Shown here: positions 25,996 to 33,366 of the stretch, piece by piece | Numbering within the stretch: position 1 is the stretch's first letter | Layout of the letters: every line of letters begins with the position of its first letter | Source: Solirubrobacter pauli | Lineage (GTDB): Bacteria > Actinomycetota > Thermoleophilia > Solirubrobacterales > Solirubrobacteraceae | Length of the DNA: 64,000 nt | Assembly: GCF_003633755.1 (NCBI RefSeq) | Contig: NZ_RBIL01000002.1 | Location: forward strand, 1,922,001-1,986,000 | Direction: 5' to 3' | The notes under the pieces: generated by a model | Databases searched by the model: none | What the model saw: only the letters and a program-made list of their open reading frames with translations | What the model was told of the DNA's origin: nothing | Translations under genes and position numbers: made by a program

Positions 25996-26897
25996 GACGG
26001 GCCTCCCGTGGCGCCGGTGAGCTCGAAGTAGACGTCCTCGAGGGACCCGCCGATCGAGACCAGCTCGGAGATCACGATCTGGTGCTCGGCGATCACGCGG
26101 CCGACCTGCTCGCCCGAGCGGTCGGAGACCGTGATCTGCGTGGCGTCGCCGCTCACGCGGGCGCCCTGCGAGTAGAGGATGTCGCCGAGGCGGCGCACGT
26201 CCGGGCCGGACACGCGCACGCCGCCGTCGCGGCCGCTGCGTGCCATCAGCTCCTGCAGCGGCCCCTGCGCGACGCTCTTGCCCTTCGCGATCACGACCAC
26301 GTCGTCGGCGGTCTGCGAGACCTCGGCGAGCACGTGGCTGGAGACGAGCACGGCGCGCCCCTCCCCCGCGAGCCGGCGCAGGAAGTCGCGCAGCCAGCGG
26401 ATGCCCTGCGGGTCGAGGCCGTTGGCGGGCTCGTCGAGCACGAGCACCTTCGGGTCGCCGAGCAGCGCGGCCGCCAGCCCGAGCCGCTGGCGCATGCCGA
26501 GCGAGTACCCGCCGGCGCGCCGGTGGGCGGCGTCCTTGAGCGCGACGAGCTCCAGGAGCTCCTCCACGCGCCGGTTGCCGATGCCCGCGGCCCGCCCGAG
26601 CGTGCGCAGGTGGTTGCGCCCGCTGCGGCCCGGATGCAGCATGCCGCCGTCCAGCACGGCGCCCACGGTGTGGATCGGGTCGTTCAGCGTCGTGAACGGC
26701 TGCCCGTGCACGGTCGCGGCGCCCGAGGTCGGGTTCACCAGCCCGAGCAGCATCCGCAGTGTGGTCGTCTTGCCGGCCCCGTTCGGGCCCAGGAAGCCGG
26801 TGACGCGTCCTTCGTCCACGGTGAACGACAGGTCGTCGACGGCTGTGACGGGCCCGAAGCGCTTCGTCAGGCCCGCCACCTCGATCGCGTGTGGCAT
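25992..26897 (-). CDS. ABC transporter ATP-binding protein
   Basis: 301 residues. Walker A is GPNGAGKT, the signature is YSLGMRQRLGLA, Walker B is KVLVLDEPANGLDPQG, and the H-loop histidine lies in VLVSSHVLAE. The C-terminal 80 residues form the accessory domain common in drug/antibiotic-resistance or bacitracin-type exporters. TAGGTT (26912-26907) lies 9 nt before the ATG with no Shine-Dalgarno sequence, so this is probably the leaderless first gene of ATPase-permease-GNAT-cysK-esterase. Confidence 0.92.
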   Translation of the reverse strand: MPHAIEVAGLTKRFGPVTAVDDLSFTVDEGRVTGFLGPNGAGKTTTLRMLLGLVNPTSGAATVHGQPFTTLNDPIHTVGAVLDGGMLHPGRSGRNHLRTLGRAAGIGNRRVEELLELVALKDAAHRRAGGYSLGMRQRLGLAAALLGDPKVLVLDEPANGLDPQGIRWLRDFLRRLAGEGRAVLVSSHVLAEVSQTADDVVVIAKGKSVAQGPLQELMARSGRDGGVRVSGPDVRRLGDILYSQGARVSGDATQITVSDRSGEQVGRVIAEHQIVISELVSIGGSLEDVYFELTGATGGPS

Positions 26898-26947
26898 CGG
26901 TGAGAGAACCTAGCGTGATCAGGGCCGCGCGCGCCGCGCTGCAGCGC

Positions 26948-27604
26948 CTAGGCCACGAGCGCGGCCTTGGCGAGGCGGCTGACGTCGTCCGCCAGCACCT
27001 CGGTCTCGCCGGTGCGCAGCGCCTCGAGCGTCGCGTCCACGACCTGGCTCGGCGGGATCTTGTCCTCGGCCGGGACCGCCGCGGCCAGGTCGGTGTCGAT
27101 GAAGCCGGCGTGGACGCCGACGACGAGCGTGTCCGCCAGCTCCTCGCGCAGCGCGGTCGTGATCGACCAGGCGGCCGCCTTCGTCGCCGAGTAGACGCTC
27201 AGCGAGAGCAGCGGCCGGAACGAGGCCACGCTCAGCACGTTCACGAGCGCGCCGCCTGCGAGCTGCGGAGCGAACGCCTGCGACACCCGCAGCAGCCCGA
27301 TGTAGTTGACCTCCATCAGCCGGCGGGCCTCGTCGAGGTCCGCGGTGAGCGGCGTCGCGAGCGAGCCGATCCCCGCGTTGTTCACGACGAGGGTGACGTC
27401 GGTCAGCTCAGCCGCGGCTGCAGCCACCTGGGCCGCGTCGGTCACGTCGAGCTGCACCGGGATGACGCCCTCGCTCGTGACGGTCTGCGGGTCACGAGCG
27501 CCCCCGTAGACCTTCGCGCCCGCGGCGACGAGCGCCTCCGCGTAAGCCTTGCCGAGCCCGCGGTTCGCGCCGGTCACCAGCGCCACTGCTCCATGAAGTT
27601 CCAT
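26948..27604 (-). CDS. Short-chain dehydrogenase/reductase
   Basis: 218 residues of classical SDR. VALVTGANRGLGKAYAEAL is the NAD(P)-binding TGxxxGxG, LVVNNAGIG the NNAG motif, the catalytic serine lies in NVLSVASF and the YxxxK in SVYSATKAA, followed by VHAGFIDTD. Substrate unknown. ATG at 27604 has TAGTTT (27617-27612) 7 nt upstream and TTGCAT (27640-27635) at a 17-bp spacing, a good sigma-A promoter for a leaderless mRNA. A 35-bp palindrome covers that promoter. Confidence 0.88.
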   Translation of the reverse strand: MELHGAVALVTGANRGLGKAYAEALVAAGAKVYGGARDPQTVTSEGVIPVQLDVTDAAQVAAAAAELTDVTLVVNNAGIGSLATPLTADLDEARRLMEVNYIGLLRVSQAFAPQLAGGALVNVLSVASFRPLLSLSVYSATKAAAWSITTALREELADTLVVGVHAGFIDTDLAAAVPAEDKIPPSQVVDATLEALRTGETEVLADDVSRLAKAALVA

Positions 27605-27611
27605 GGATTTG

Positions 27612-27640
27612 AAACTAGCAGCGTGGGTTGCATCATGCAA
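27612..27640 (-). promoter_or_regulatory. sigma-A-type promoter of the SDR gene
   Basis: On the minus strand, -35 TTGCAT (27640-27635), a 17-bp spacer and -10 TAGTTT (27617-27612), then 7 nt to the ATG. It is the best complete promoter in the window. Confidence 0.65.
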
Positions 27641-27651
27641 CCCACGCTGCT
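27617..27651. repeat. 35-bp perfect palindrome
   Basis: AGCAGCGTGGGTTGCAT (27617-27633) and its exact complement (27635-27651) flank a single C at 27634. It contains the -35 element and spacer of the SDR promoter and lies downstream of the chemoreceptor gene. It fits a repressor operator for the SDR gene, or a terminator hairpin for the upstream gene. Confidence 0.85.
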
Positions 27652-27653
27652 CC

Positions 27654-27678
27654 CTGAAGAGGAACTGTCCCTCTTCAG
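27654..27678 (-). terminator. hairpin after the chemoreceptor gene
   Basis: CTGAAGAGG (27654-27662) pairs perfectly with CCTCTTCAG (27670-27678) around a 7-nt loop, 20 nt after the chemoreceptor stop. Next to it GCGACA-GA-TGTCGC (27678-27691) is a further short palindrome. Confidence 0.5.
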
Positions 27679-27698
27679 CGACAGATGTCGCGTTCTCG

Positions 27699-29510
27699 CT
27701 AGGCCGGGGTGAGCCGGAACCGCGCGACGATCCGCTCGAGCTCCTCGGCGGTGCCGGAGAGCGACTCGGCGGAGGCGGCGATCTCCTGCGCGGCCGCGGA
27801 CGTCTCCTGCGCCGACGCCGAGACCTGCTCGGTGGCGGCGGAGGAGCGCTCGGCCAGGTCGGTGACCGCGCCGATGTCGCTCTGGACCGAGCCGGCGCCC
27901 GTGGCGATCGACTCGACGATCGAGGCGATGTGGCCGACGCGGCCGCTCATGTCCTCGACCGAGGCGCCGATCTGCTCGAACGCGTCGCGGGCCTGCTCGA
28001 CGGTCGCCGCGCCGGCGGTCGTGCGCTCGTTGGTGCGCTCGACCACGTTGACGACGTTGTAGGTCTCGCGCTGGATCTCCTCGATCAGCCCGGAGATCTG
28101 GCCGGCCGCGCCCTGGCTCTCCTCGGCCAGCTTGCGGACCTCCTCGGCCACGACGGCGAAGCCCTTGCCCTGCTCACCGGCGCGGGCGGCCTCGATCGCG
28201 GCGTTGAGCGCGAGCAGGTTCGTCTGCTCGGCCAGGGACGTGATCGTGGCGACGATGCCGCCGATCGCGTCGGACTTGATGCCGAGCGCCTGGATCGCGC
28301 CCGCGACCTCCTCGGAGGACTCGCGCAGCGCGTGCATGGCGCTGGTCGCCTCGGCGGCGGCGTCGACGCCGGCGCGGGCGACCGCGCGGGCCTCGTCGGC
28401 CGCGTCACGCGTCTCGCGGGCGGTGCGGGCCGACTCCTCCACGTGGACGGAGACCTCGTCGACGGCGACGCGGGCGTCGCTCACGGAGCGGACCTGGCTC
28501 TCGGCGCCCTCGGCGATCTCGCCGATGGCGAGCGCGATCTCACCGATCGCCCGGCCGGTCTCGTCCGCCGAGCTGGCCATCTGCTGCGAGGCGCTCGCGA
28601 CCGTGGAGGACGCACCGGCGACGTCGCCGATGGCGGTGCGCAGGCCCTCGACCATGCCGTGCAGGGCATGGCCGAGCGCGTCCTTCTCGCCCCGCGGGAC
28701 GACGTCGGTCGTCAGGTCGCCCTGGGCGATCCGGTCCGCGGAGCTGACGCTGTCGCGCAGGTAGTCGACCATGCCTGCGAACGCCTTGCCGGCGTCGCCG
28801 AGCTCGTCGTTGCCCGTGAGCTCGATGTCCTGGTCCACGTCGCCCTGGGCGATGTGGTCGGCGGCGTCGACGAGGCGGCGCAGGCCGTGCTTGATCGAGC
28901 GGATGATCATCGTCGCCACGACGACACCGGCGAGCAGGCCGCCGGCGAGCAGGAAGAGCGCGAGGTTGCGGGTGCTGGTCGCGGCGTCCGCGACCTGCTC
29001 GACCGAGTCGGCGGCGGCCGCGGCGTTGGCCTTGTCCCACGCGGCGATCGCGGCCTTGGTGTCCTCCCAGGCCTGGTCGCCCGGGCCGGAGGAGATGAGG
29101 CCGGTCAGACCGCCGATGTCGTTGGCCTGCAGCGCGAAGACGCCCTTGGTGACGTCCTGGTACTTGGTCCACGCCGCGACGAAGGCCTCGAGCTGACGAC
29201 GGTCGGCAGCGCCGCTCGCGTACTTCGAGCGGTAGTCGTTGAGCGCCGTCGTGACGTCGGCCAGGTTGCCGTCCAGCTCCTCCTTGTCGGACTGGCGGAC
29301 GACGAACAGGATCTGGTTGCGGCGGTACTTGCCGGTCAGGTCCTTGAGCTCGCCGATGGTGCGGGTGGCGGGGACGACCTTCTGGCCGATGTTCTCCGTG
29401 TCGGCGCGCATGCCCGACGTCCGTGAGACCGAGAAGTAGCCGAGGATCGCGATCAGGGCCAGCAGGCCGGCGAACGCCGCGATCAGCTTGGTAGAGATGG
29501 TGAGGCGCAA
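27699..29510 (-). CDS. Methyl-accepting chemotaxis protein
   Basis: 603 residues. Membrane helix 1 (about 7-27, [16 protein letters not shown]), an extracytoplasmic four-helix-bundle-like sensor (about 30-175), helix 2 (about 178-200, [20 protein letters not shown]), a HAMP region and a second HAMP-like repeat ([16 protein letters not shown] and [14 protein letters not shown]), then the MA signalling domain with the hairpin tip [19 protein letters not shown]. It senses a ligand and drives the CheA/CheW pathway. No che genes are in the window. The frame starts at TTG 29510; no other start fits before the first membrane helix. Confidence 0.9.
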   Translation of the reverse strand: MRLTISTKLIAAFAGLLALIAILGYFSVSRTSGMRADTENIGQKVVPATRTIGELKDLTGKYRRNQILFVVRQSDKEELDGNLADVTTALNDYRSKYASGAADRRQLEAFVAAWTKYQDVTKGVFALQANDIGGLTGLISSGPGDQAWEDTKAAIAAWDKANAAAAADSVEQVADAATSTRNLALFLLAGGLLAGVVVATMIIRSIKHGLRRLVDAADHIAQGDVDQDIELTGNDELGDAGKAFAGMVDYLRDSVSSADRIAQGDLTTDVVPRGEKDALGHALHGMVEGLRTAIGDVAGASSTVASASQQMASSADETGRAIGEIALAIGEIAEGAESQVRSVSDARVAVDEVSVHVEESARTARETRDAADEARAVARAGVDAAAEATSAMHALRESSEEVAGAIQALGIKSDAIGGIVATITSLAEQTNLLALNAAIEAARAGEQGKGFAVVAEEVRKLAEESQGAAGQISGLIEEIQRETYNVVNVVERTNERTTAGAATVEQARDAFEQIGASVEDMSGRVGHIASIVESIATGAGSVQSDIGAVTDLAERSSAATEQVSASAQETSAAAQEIAASAESLSGTAEELERIVARFRLTPA

Positions 29511-29520
29511 GGCAGTGAGT

Positions 29521-29553
29521 CCGATGGAGGGAACGGGGCCTCCCGGTCATCGG
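29521..29553 (-). other. bulged hairpin in the chemoreceptor 5' leader
   Basis: CCGATGGAGG (29521-29530) pairs with CCTCC (29539-29543) and ATCGG (29549-29553), a 10-bp stem with a 5-nt bulge, starting 11 nt upstream of the TTG start. It is not a c-di-GMP riboswitch by sequence. Confidence 0.35.
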
Positions 29554-29594
29554 ACGCGCACGATGCGTCTTGCGCGTATGTGAGCTTTCTCGCT

Positions 29595-29987
29595 CTAGAT
29601 GTAATACATGGTCGCGCCGGCGGCCTGGTTCTCGCGCTCGACGACGTCGTTGATCGTCGTCTTGGCGAGCACCGCGCGCGCCGCGGCGGCGGCCTCGGCG
29701 AAGATGCCCTCGGCCTCGGCGCCCAGGCGGCCGTCGAGCAGCTCGACGACCTCGAGCACGGTGACCTCGCCGGGCTCGCGGGCGAAGGCGTAGCCACCCT
29801 TCACGCCACGCTGCGAGCGCAGGATGCCCGCGCGGCGCAGGACGGCGAACAGCTGCTCGAGGAACTGCACCGGCACGTCGCGCCGGCGGGCGAGCTCACC
29901 GATGGGAACCGGACCGGCCCCGCCGGTGCGGGCAAGCTCGGCCAGCGCGCGGATCGCGTACGGCGACTTGGTGGTGATCGAGAGCAC
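29595..29987 (-). CDS. Rrf2-family transcriptional regulator without Fe-S cysteines
   Basis: 130 residues. The winged helix is clear: ITTKSPYAIRALAELA, VPIGELARRRDVPVQFLEQLF (recognition helix), LRSQRGVKGGYAFAREP (wing), then the dimerisation helix LEVVELLDGRL. IscR/NsrR members carry three cysteines for an Fe-S cluster; this one has none, like CymR, the cysteine-metabolism repressor of Firmicutes. Cysteine genes lie 6-10 kb away, but a regulatory link is only a guess. GTG start at 29987; the gene lies between the HDOD-LuxR gene and the chemoreceptor on the same strand. Confidence 0.85.
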   Translation of the reverse strand: MLSITTKSPYAIRALAELARTGGAGPVPIGELARRRDVPVQFLEQLFAVLRRAGILRSQRGVKGGYAFAREPGEVTVLEVVELLDGRLGAEAEGIFAEAAAAARAVLAKTTINDVVERENQAAGATMYYI

Positions 29988-30018
29988 GCGCCAATCCTGA
30001 CACGCGCTCCGGATGGGC

Positions 30019-30054
30019 GCCCCGCCCGAGTAGGTCGGATGATCGGGGCGGGGC
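30019..30054 (-). terminator. GC-rich hairpin after the HDOD-LuxR gene
   Basis: GCCCCGCCCGA (30019-30029) pairs with TCGGGGCGGGGC (30043-30054), with one extra G in the right arm. It lies 21 nt after the stop codon. Confidence 0.5.
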
Positions 30055-30074
30055 GGCGGGGATGTCCCCTGCTT

Positions 30075-31223
30075 CTACAACCAGCCGCGCTCGGTCGCGT
30101 GCAGGACGGCCTGCGCGCGGTCCACGGCGCCGAGCTTGCCGTAGATGTTGTGGAGGTGCGTGCGGACCGTGCTCGTGGAGAGCGAGAGCTCGAGCGCGAT
30201 CTGCTTGTAGACCATGCCCTGGGCCAGGCGCTTGAGGACGTCCAGCTCACGTGAGGAGAGCGGGCACGGCTCGACCGCGCGCGGGCGGTCCTGGGACGGG
30301 TACGGAAGGTCGTAGAGCACCGAGCGCAGCTCGGAAGGACCGAAGCCGACCGTGCGCGCGGCGCGCAGCAGCTCGGTCGAGGAGACCGGGGACCCCTGCG
30401 AGTAGTGCGCGAGCATGTCCGCGAGGCGGACGAAGGCGGCGTCGCCCTGCGCGTCGTCGGAGTGGTGGCGCTCGATCGCGGACGCGACCGCGTTCGGCAG
30501 GTTCCAGCGGCGAGCGAGGACGCCACCGACCAGCGCGTGGTCGACGCCGAGCTCGCGGCGCTCGTAGTGCAGGCGCTCCTCGGGCGTGCGCGCCGGCCCG
30601 TGGACCTGCTTCGGGTAGCCCGGGTAGGCGTGCATGAGCACGAGCTTGCCGACGTCGTGCAGGAGCGCGGTGACGAGCAGACGGTCGCGATGCGCGTAGC
30701 CGGCGGCGGCCGCGAGACGGTCCGCGGCGCGCTGGACGGCGACGGCGTGCAGGCGGAAGCGCTCGGGAGCGGCGTCCCAGGTCTTGCCGCGCTCGAAGAA
30801 CTCGAACGTCTCGGCGTTGGCCGCGAGGCGCTGGACGGCCTCGGGAGAGAGCACCTCGACGGAGGAGACCACCGACTCGACCTGGCCGCGCTTGGGCGAC
30901 TCCAGGCCGTTGGCCAGCCGCATGACGGAGATGACCAGCGCCACGTCCGACTCGATCGCACGCACCACGTCACCCGTCGACGGGTTCTCCTCGGCGATCA
31001 GCGCGAGCAGGCGGTTCCGCGACTCGGCGAGCGCCGGGAAGACCTCGAGGGCCTCGAAGGCCGCTGTGAGTCGCTTGCCGTGCCCCTCGTTGCGGGGCCG
31101 GCCGACGACGGCGTACGGCGCGTCGCCGCGGGGGCGGGGCCGGACAGCGGCCGGTGCGGTGGCGGTGCTCATGAGTGAGTCATCGACCGCAGGAAGCTGT
31201 TCTGGAGTGTGGCCGGTAGTCAC
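30075..31223 (-). CDS. HDOD-domain protein with C-terminal LuxR-type DNA-binding domain
   Basis: 382 residues. After a disordered N-terminus, residues 50-280 form an HDOD domain: VFPALAESRNRLLALIAEENPS, DVALVISVMRLANG, and the HD pair (189-190) in LLHDVGKLVLMHAYPGYP. HDOD domains are mostly signalling modules rather than proven phosphohydrolases. Residues 318-382 are a LuxR/GerE helix-turn-helix (LSSRELDVLKRLAQGMVYKQ, STVRTHLHNIYGKLG). No receiver domain is present. GTG at 31223 is chosen because AAGGTGA (31237-31231) sits 7 nt before it; ATG at 31172 is the alternative. Confidence 0.85.
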   Translation of the reverse strand: MTTGHTPEQLPAVDDSLMSTATAPAAVRPRPRGDAPYAVVGRPRNEGHGKRLTAAFEALEVFPALAESRNRLLALIAEENPSTGDVVRAIESDVALVISVMRLANGLESPKRGQVESVVSSVEVLSPEAVQRLAANAETFEFFERGKTWDAAPERFRLHAVAVQRAADRLAAAAGYAHRDRLLVTALLHDVGKLVLMHAYPGYPKQVHGPARTPEERLHYERRELGVDHALVGGVLARRWNLPNAVASAIERHHSDDAQGDAAFVRLADMLAHYSQGSPVSSTELLRAARTVGFGPSELRSVLYDLPYPSQDRPRAVEPCPLSSRELDVLKRLAQGMVYKQIALELSLSTSTVRTHLHNIYGKLGAVDRAQAVLHATERGWL

Positions 31224-31673
31224 GGGCAAGTCACCTTGACCGTCTATCGGCAATCGTCGACCGATGGTTGAGGCCCCCGCCACGTCGTCCTCCTCGTTCC
31301 CGCCTACGCCTCGCCCGCACGTCCCACCCGCTTGAGGGTCTCCTCGCGCTCCAGCAGCGCGACCGTTCCGAAGATACTGGGTGAAACGGTCGGACCGGTA
31401 GAACAGACCGCAAAAGGCCGCCGGTTCGGGCGTCCTCGACGCTCGACGCGACGGTCCACCCCGCAATTTGCGTCATCGGGCGAACCGCTGGCCGGCGAGC
31501 CGGAGCGGCGTGAGAAGGAACTGTGGGGCACTTGTTCTCGTAGGTACCCCGAATCCGGCAAATTGTGAACCCACGCCATTTCGAAGGGCCTCGACGCAGT
31601 TGTTCCGTCCGAACTGGTTGCTAGCGACAGACGCAGTCTCCTGCGCCGAGGGCCGGTTGTACAGTCAGCGCCC
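31224..31673. other. 450-nt intergenic region without a convincing gene
   Basis: It lies between two divergent genes. The right end holds TACAGT (31660-31665), the likely -10 of endonuclease IV, 8 nt before its ATG. The left end holds the ribosome site of the HDOD gene. A TATCTT on the minus strand near 31375 could be a distant -10 for the HDOD gene. Codon statistics of the open frames do not look coding. It is less GC-rich than its surroundings around 31450-31625. Confidence 0.5.
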
Positions 31674-32546
31674 ATGTTGATCGGCGCACACGTCTCCCCT
31701 GCCGGCGGCCCGGCGAACGCGGTGACCCGCGGCGAAGAGCGCGGCTGCCGGTCCATCCAGATCTTCAACCAGTCGCCCCGGATGTGGAAGGCGCGCGTCT
31801 ACAACGACGAGGAAGTGGCCGCGTTCCACGCGGCGATGGAGGCCTCCTACGTCGTCGAGGCGCTCGTCATCCACGCCGTCTACCTGCTCAACTGCGCTTC
31901 CGAGGACCCGGAGATCCGCTCCAAGTCGCTCGAGTCGCTGAAGGTCGCGCTCAACGCGGGCGCGCAGCTGGGCGCCGTCGGCGTGGTGCTGCACCCGGGG
32001 TCGGCGCTCAAGGACGGCGGTCCGGCCGACGAGGCCATCGCGCGCGCCGCGGAGGTCATCCGCGAGGCGCTCGACGAGTCAGAAAAGTGCCCGCTCCTGC
32101 TGGAGGACACGGCCGGCGCGGGCGGCACGCTCGGGCGCTCGTTCGAGGAGCTCGCGGCGCTGATCGACGGCGCCGGCGGCGGTGAGCGCCTCGGCGTCTG
32201 CCTGGACTCGTGCCATCTGTTCGCCTCCGGCTACGACGTCCGCACCGCCGAGTCGCTGCGCGGCGTGATCGACGAGTTCGACAAGGTCGTCGGCTGCGAC
32301 CGGCTCGGCGCGCTGCACGTGAACGACTCGATGACGCCGCTCGGGTCCAACCGCGACCGCCACACGAACCTCGGCGACGGCGAGATCGGCCGGGAGGGCA
32401 TGATCGCCTTCCTCTCGGAGCCGCGCTTCGAAGGCCTGCCGGTGATCTTCGAGGGCCCCGGCCGCCTCGGCAAGGGCGTCGAGGCCGTCGACATGGCCTG
32501 GGCGCACGACCTGCGCTCGCGCGGGCTCGCCGCACGGCTCAGCTGA
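31674..32546 (+). CDS. nfo: Endonuclease IV (AP endonuclease, Nfo)
   Basis: 290 residues. It cleaves 5' of abasic sites in base excision repair, using three zinc ions. Family motifs: LIGAHVSPAGGPANAV at the N-terminus, SIQIFNQSPRMWK, HPGSALKDGG, LLLEDTAGAGGTLG, GVCLDSCHLFASGYD, LGALHVNDSMTPLGSNRDRHTN and VIFEGPG. All metal ligand positions appear intact. ATG at 31674 with TACAGT 8 nt upstream and no Shine-Dalgarno sequence suggests a leaderless message. Confidence 0.95.
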   Translation: MLIGAHVSPAGGPANAVTRGEERGCRSIQIFNQSPRMWKARVYNDEEVAAFHAAMEASYVVEALVIHAVYLLNCASEDPEIRSKSLESLKVALNAGAQLGAVGVVLHPGSALKDGGPADEAIARAAEVIREALDESEKCPLLLEDTAGAGGTLGRSFEELAALIDGAGGGERLGVCLDSCHLFASGYDVRTAESLRGVIDEFDKVVGCDRLGALHVNDSMTPLGSNRDRHTNLGDGEIGREGMIAFLSEPRFEGLPVIFEGPGRLGKGVEAVDMAWAHDLRSRGLAARLS

Positions 32547-32586
32547 CTCACAGGGCGCTCCCAGGCTCCCACGCGATCCTGGGGCC

Positions 32587-33366
32587 ATGCCTCATGACGA
32601 TCATGACCTCGGGCTGAGCCACGACCTGCCCCGCCTGATCAGCCGTCGCCGGGCGCTCGGCGTGCTGCTCGGCGGGTTCGGCTCAGCCGTGGTCGTCGCG
32701 TGCGGCGGCACGAGCTCGCAGGATCGGAGCACCGCCGCCGGCGGTGACCAGATCCCCGAGGAGACCGCCGGGCCGTTCCCGGGCGACGGCTCCAACGGCC
32801 CCAACGTGCTCAGCGAGAGCGGGATCGTCCGCTCGGACATCACGCGCAGCGTCGGTGACGCCTCCGGCGTCGCCGAGGGCGTCCCGACCACGGTCAACCT
32901 CAAGCTCCTCGACGTCACGGGCGGCGGCGGACCCCTCGCGGGCGCGGCCGTGTACCTCTGGCACTGCGACCGGGAAGGCCGCTACTCGCTGTACGACGAC
33001 GCGGTCGCCGGCGAGAACTACCTGCGCGGGGTCCAGGAGTCCGGCGCCGACGGCACGCTGACGTTCACGACGATCTTCCCGGCCGCCTACCAGGGCCGCT
33101 GGCCCCACATGCACTTCGAGATCTACGAGAGCCTCGACGCCGCCACGGCCGGGCAGGCGAAGCTGCGCACGACGCAGCTCGCGATTCCGCAGGACGTCTG
33201 CGAGGCCGTGTACGCCACCGCCGGCTACGAGCGGAGCGTCCAGAACCTCGCGGCGACGTCGCTGGACGACGACATGGTGTTCGGCGACGGGTACCGGAGC
33301 CAGCTCGCGAGCGTGAGCGGCAGCGTCGAGGACGGCTACACGCTCACGCTCAACGTGGGCGTCTAG
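32587..33366 (+). CDS. Exported intradiol-dioxygenase-like lipoprotein
   Basis: 259 residues. The N-terminus has a twin-arginine motif (SRRRALG) followed by a hydrophobic stretch and a lipobox-like VVVACGG, so it is probably Tat-exported and lipid-anchored. The rest is the intradiol ring-cleavage dioxygenase fold: AAVYLWHCDREGRYSLYD, NYLRGVQESGADG, TIFPAAYQGRWPHMHFEIY, which hold the two Tyr and two His iron ligands. Classical intradiol enzymes are cytoplasmic catechol dioxygenases; exported relatives exist in actinobacteria with unproven substrates. A CCCAGG/CCTGGG repeat (32560-32583) precedes the ATG. Its stop shares CTAG (33363-33366) with dnaE. Confidence 0.8.
   Translation: MPHDDHDLGLSHDLPRLISRRRALGVLLGGFGSAVVVACGGTSSQDRSTAAGGDQIPEETAGPFPGDGSNGPNVLSESGIVRSDITRSVGDASGVAEGVPTTVNLKLLDVTGGGGPLAGAAVYLWHCDREGRYSLYDDAVAGENYLRGVQESGADGTLTFTTIFPAAYQGRWPHMHFEIYESLDAATAGQAKLRTTQLAIPQDVCEAVYATAGYERSVQNLAATSLDDDMVFGDGYRSQLASVSGSVEDGYTLTLNVGV

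Noticed and set aside
29511-29594. c-di-GMP riboswitch before the chemoreceptor gene
   Set aside because: A hairpin is present, but none of the conserved riboswitch core sequences are.
31304-31768. Minus-strand open frame across the 450-nt gap
   Set aside because: It overlaps the start of endonuclease IV, and its composition is not that of its neighbours. A short ALLEREETLKRV stretch looks protein-like but is not enough.
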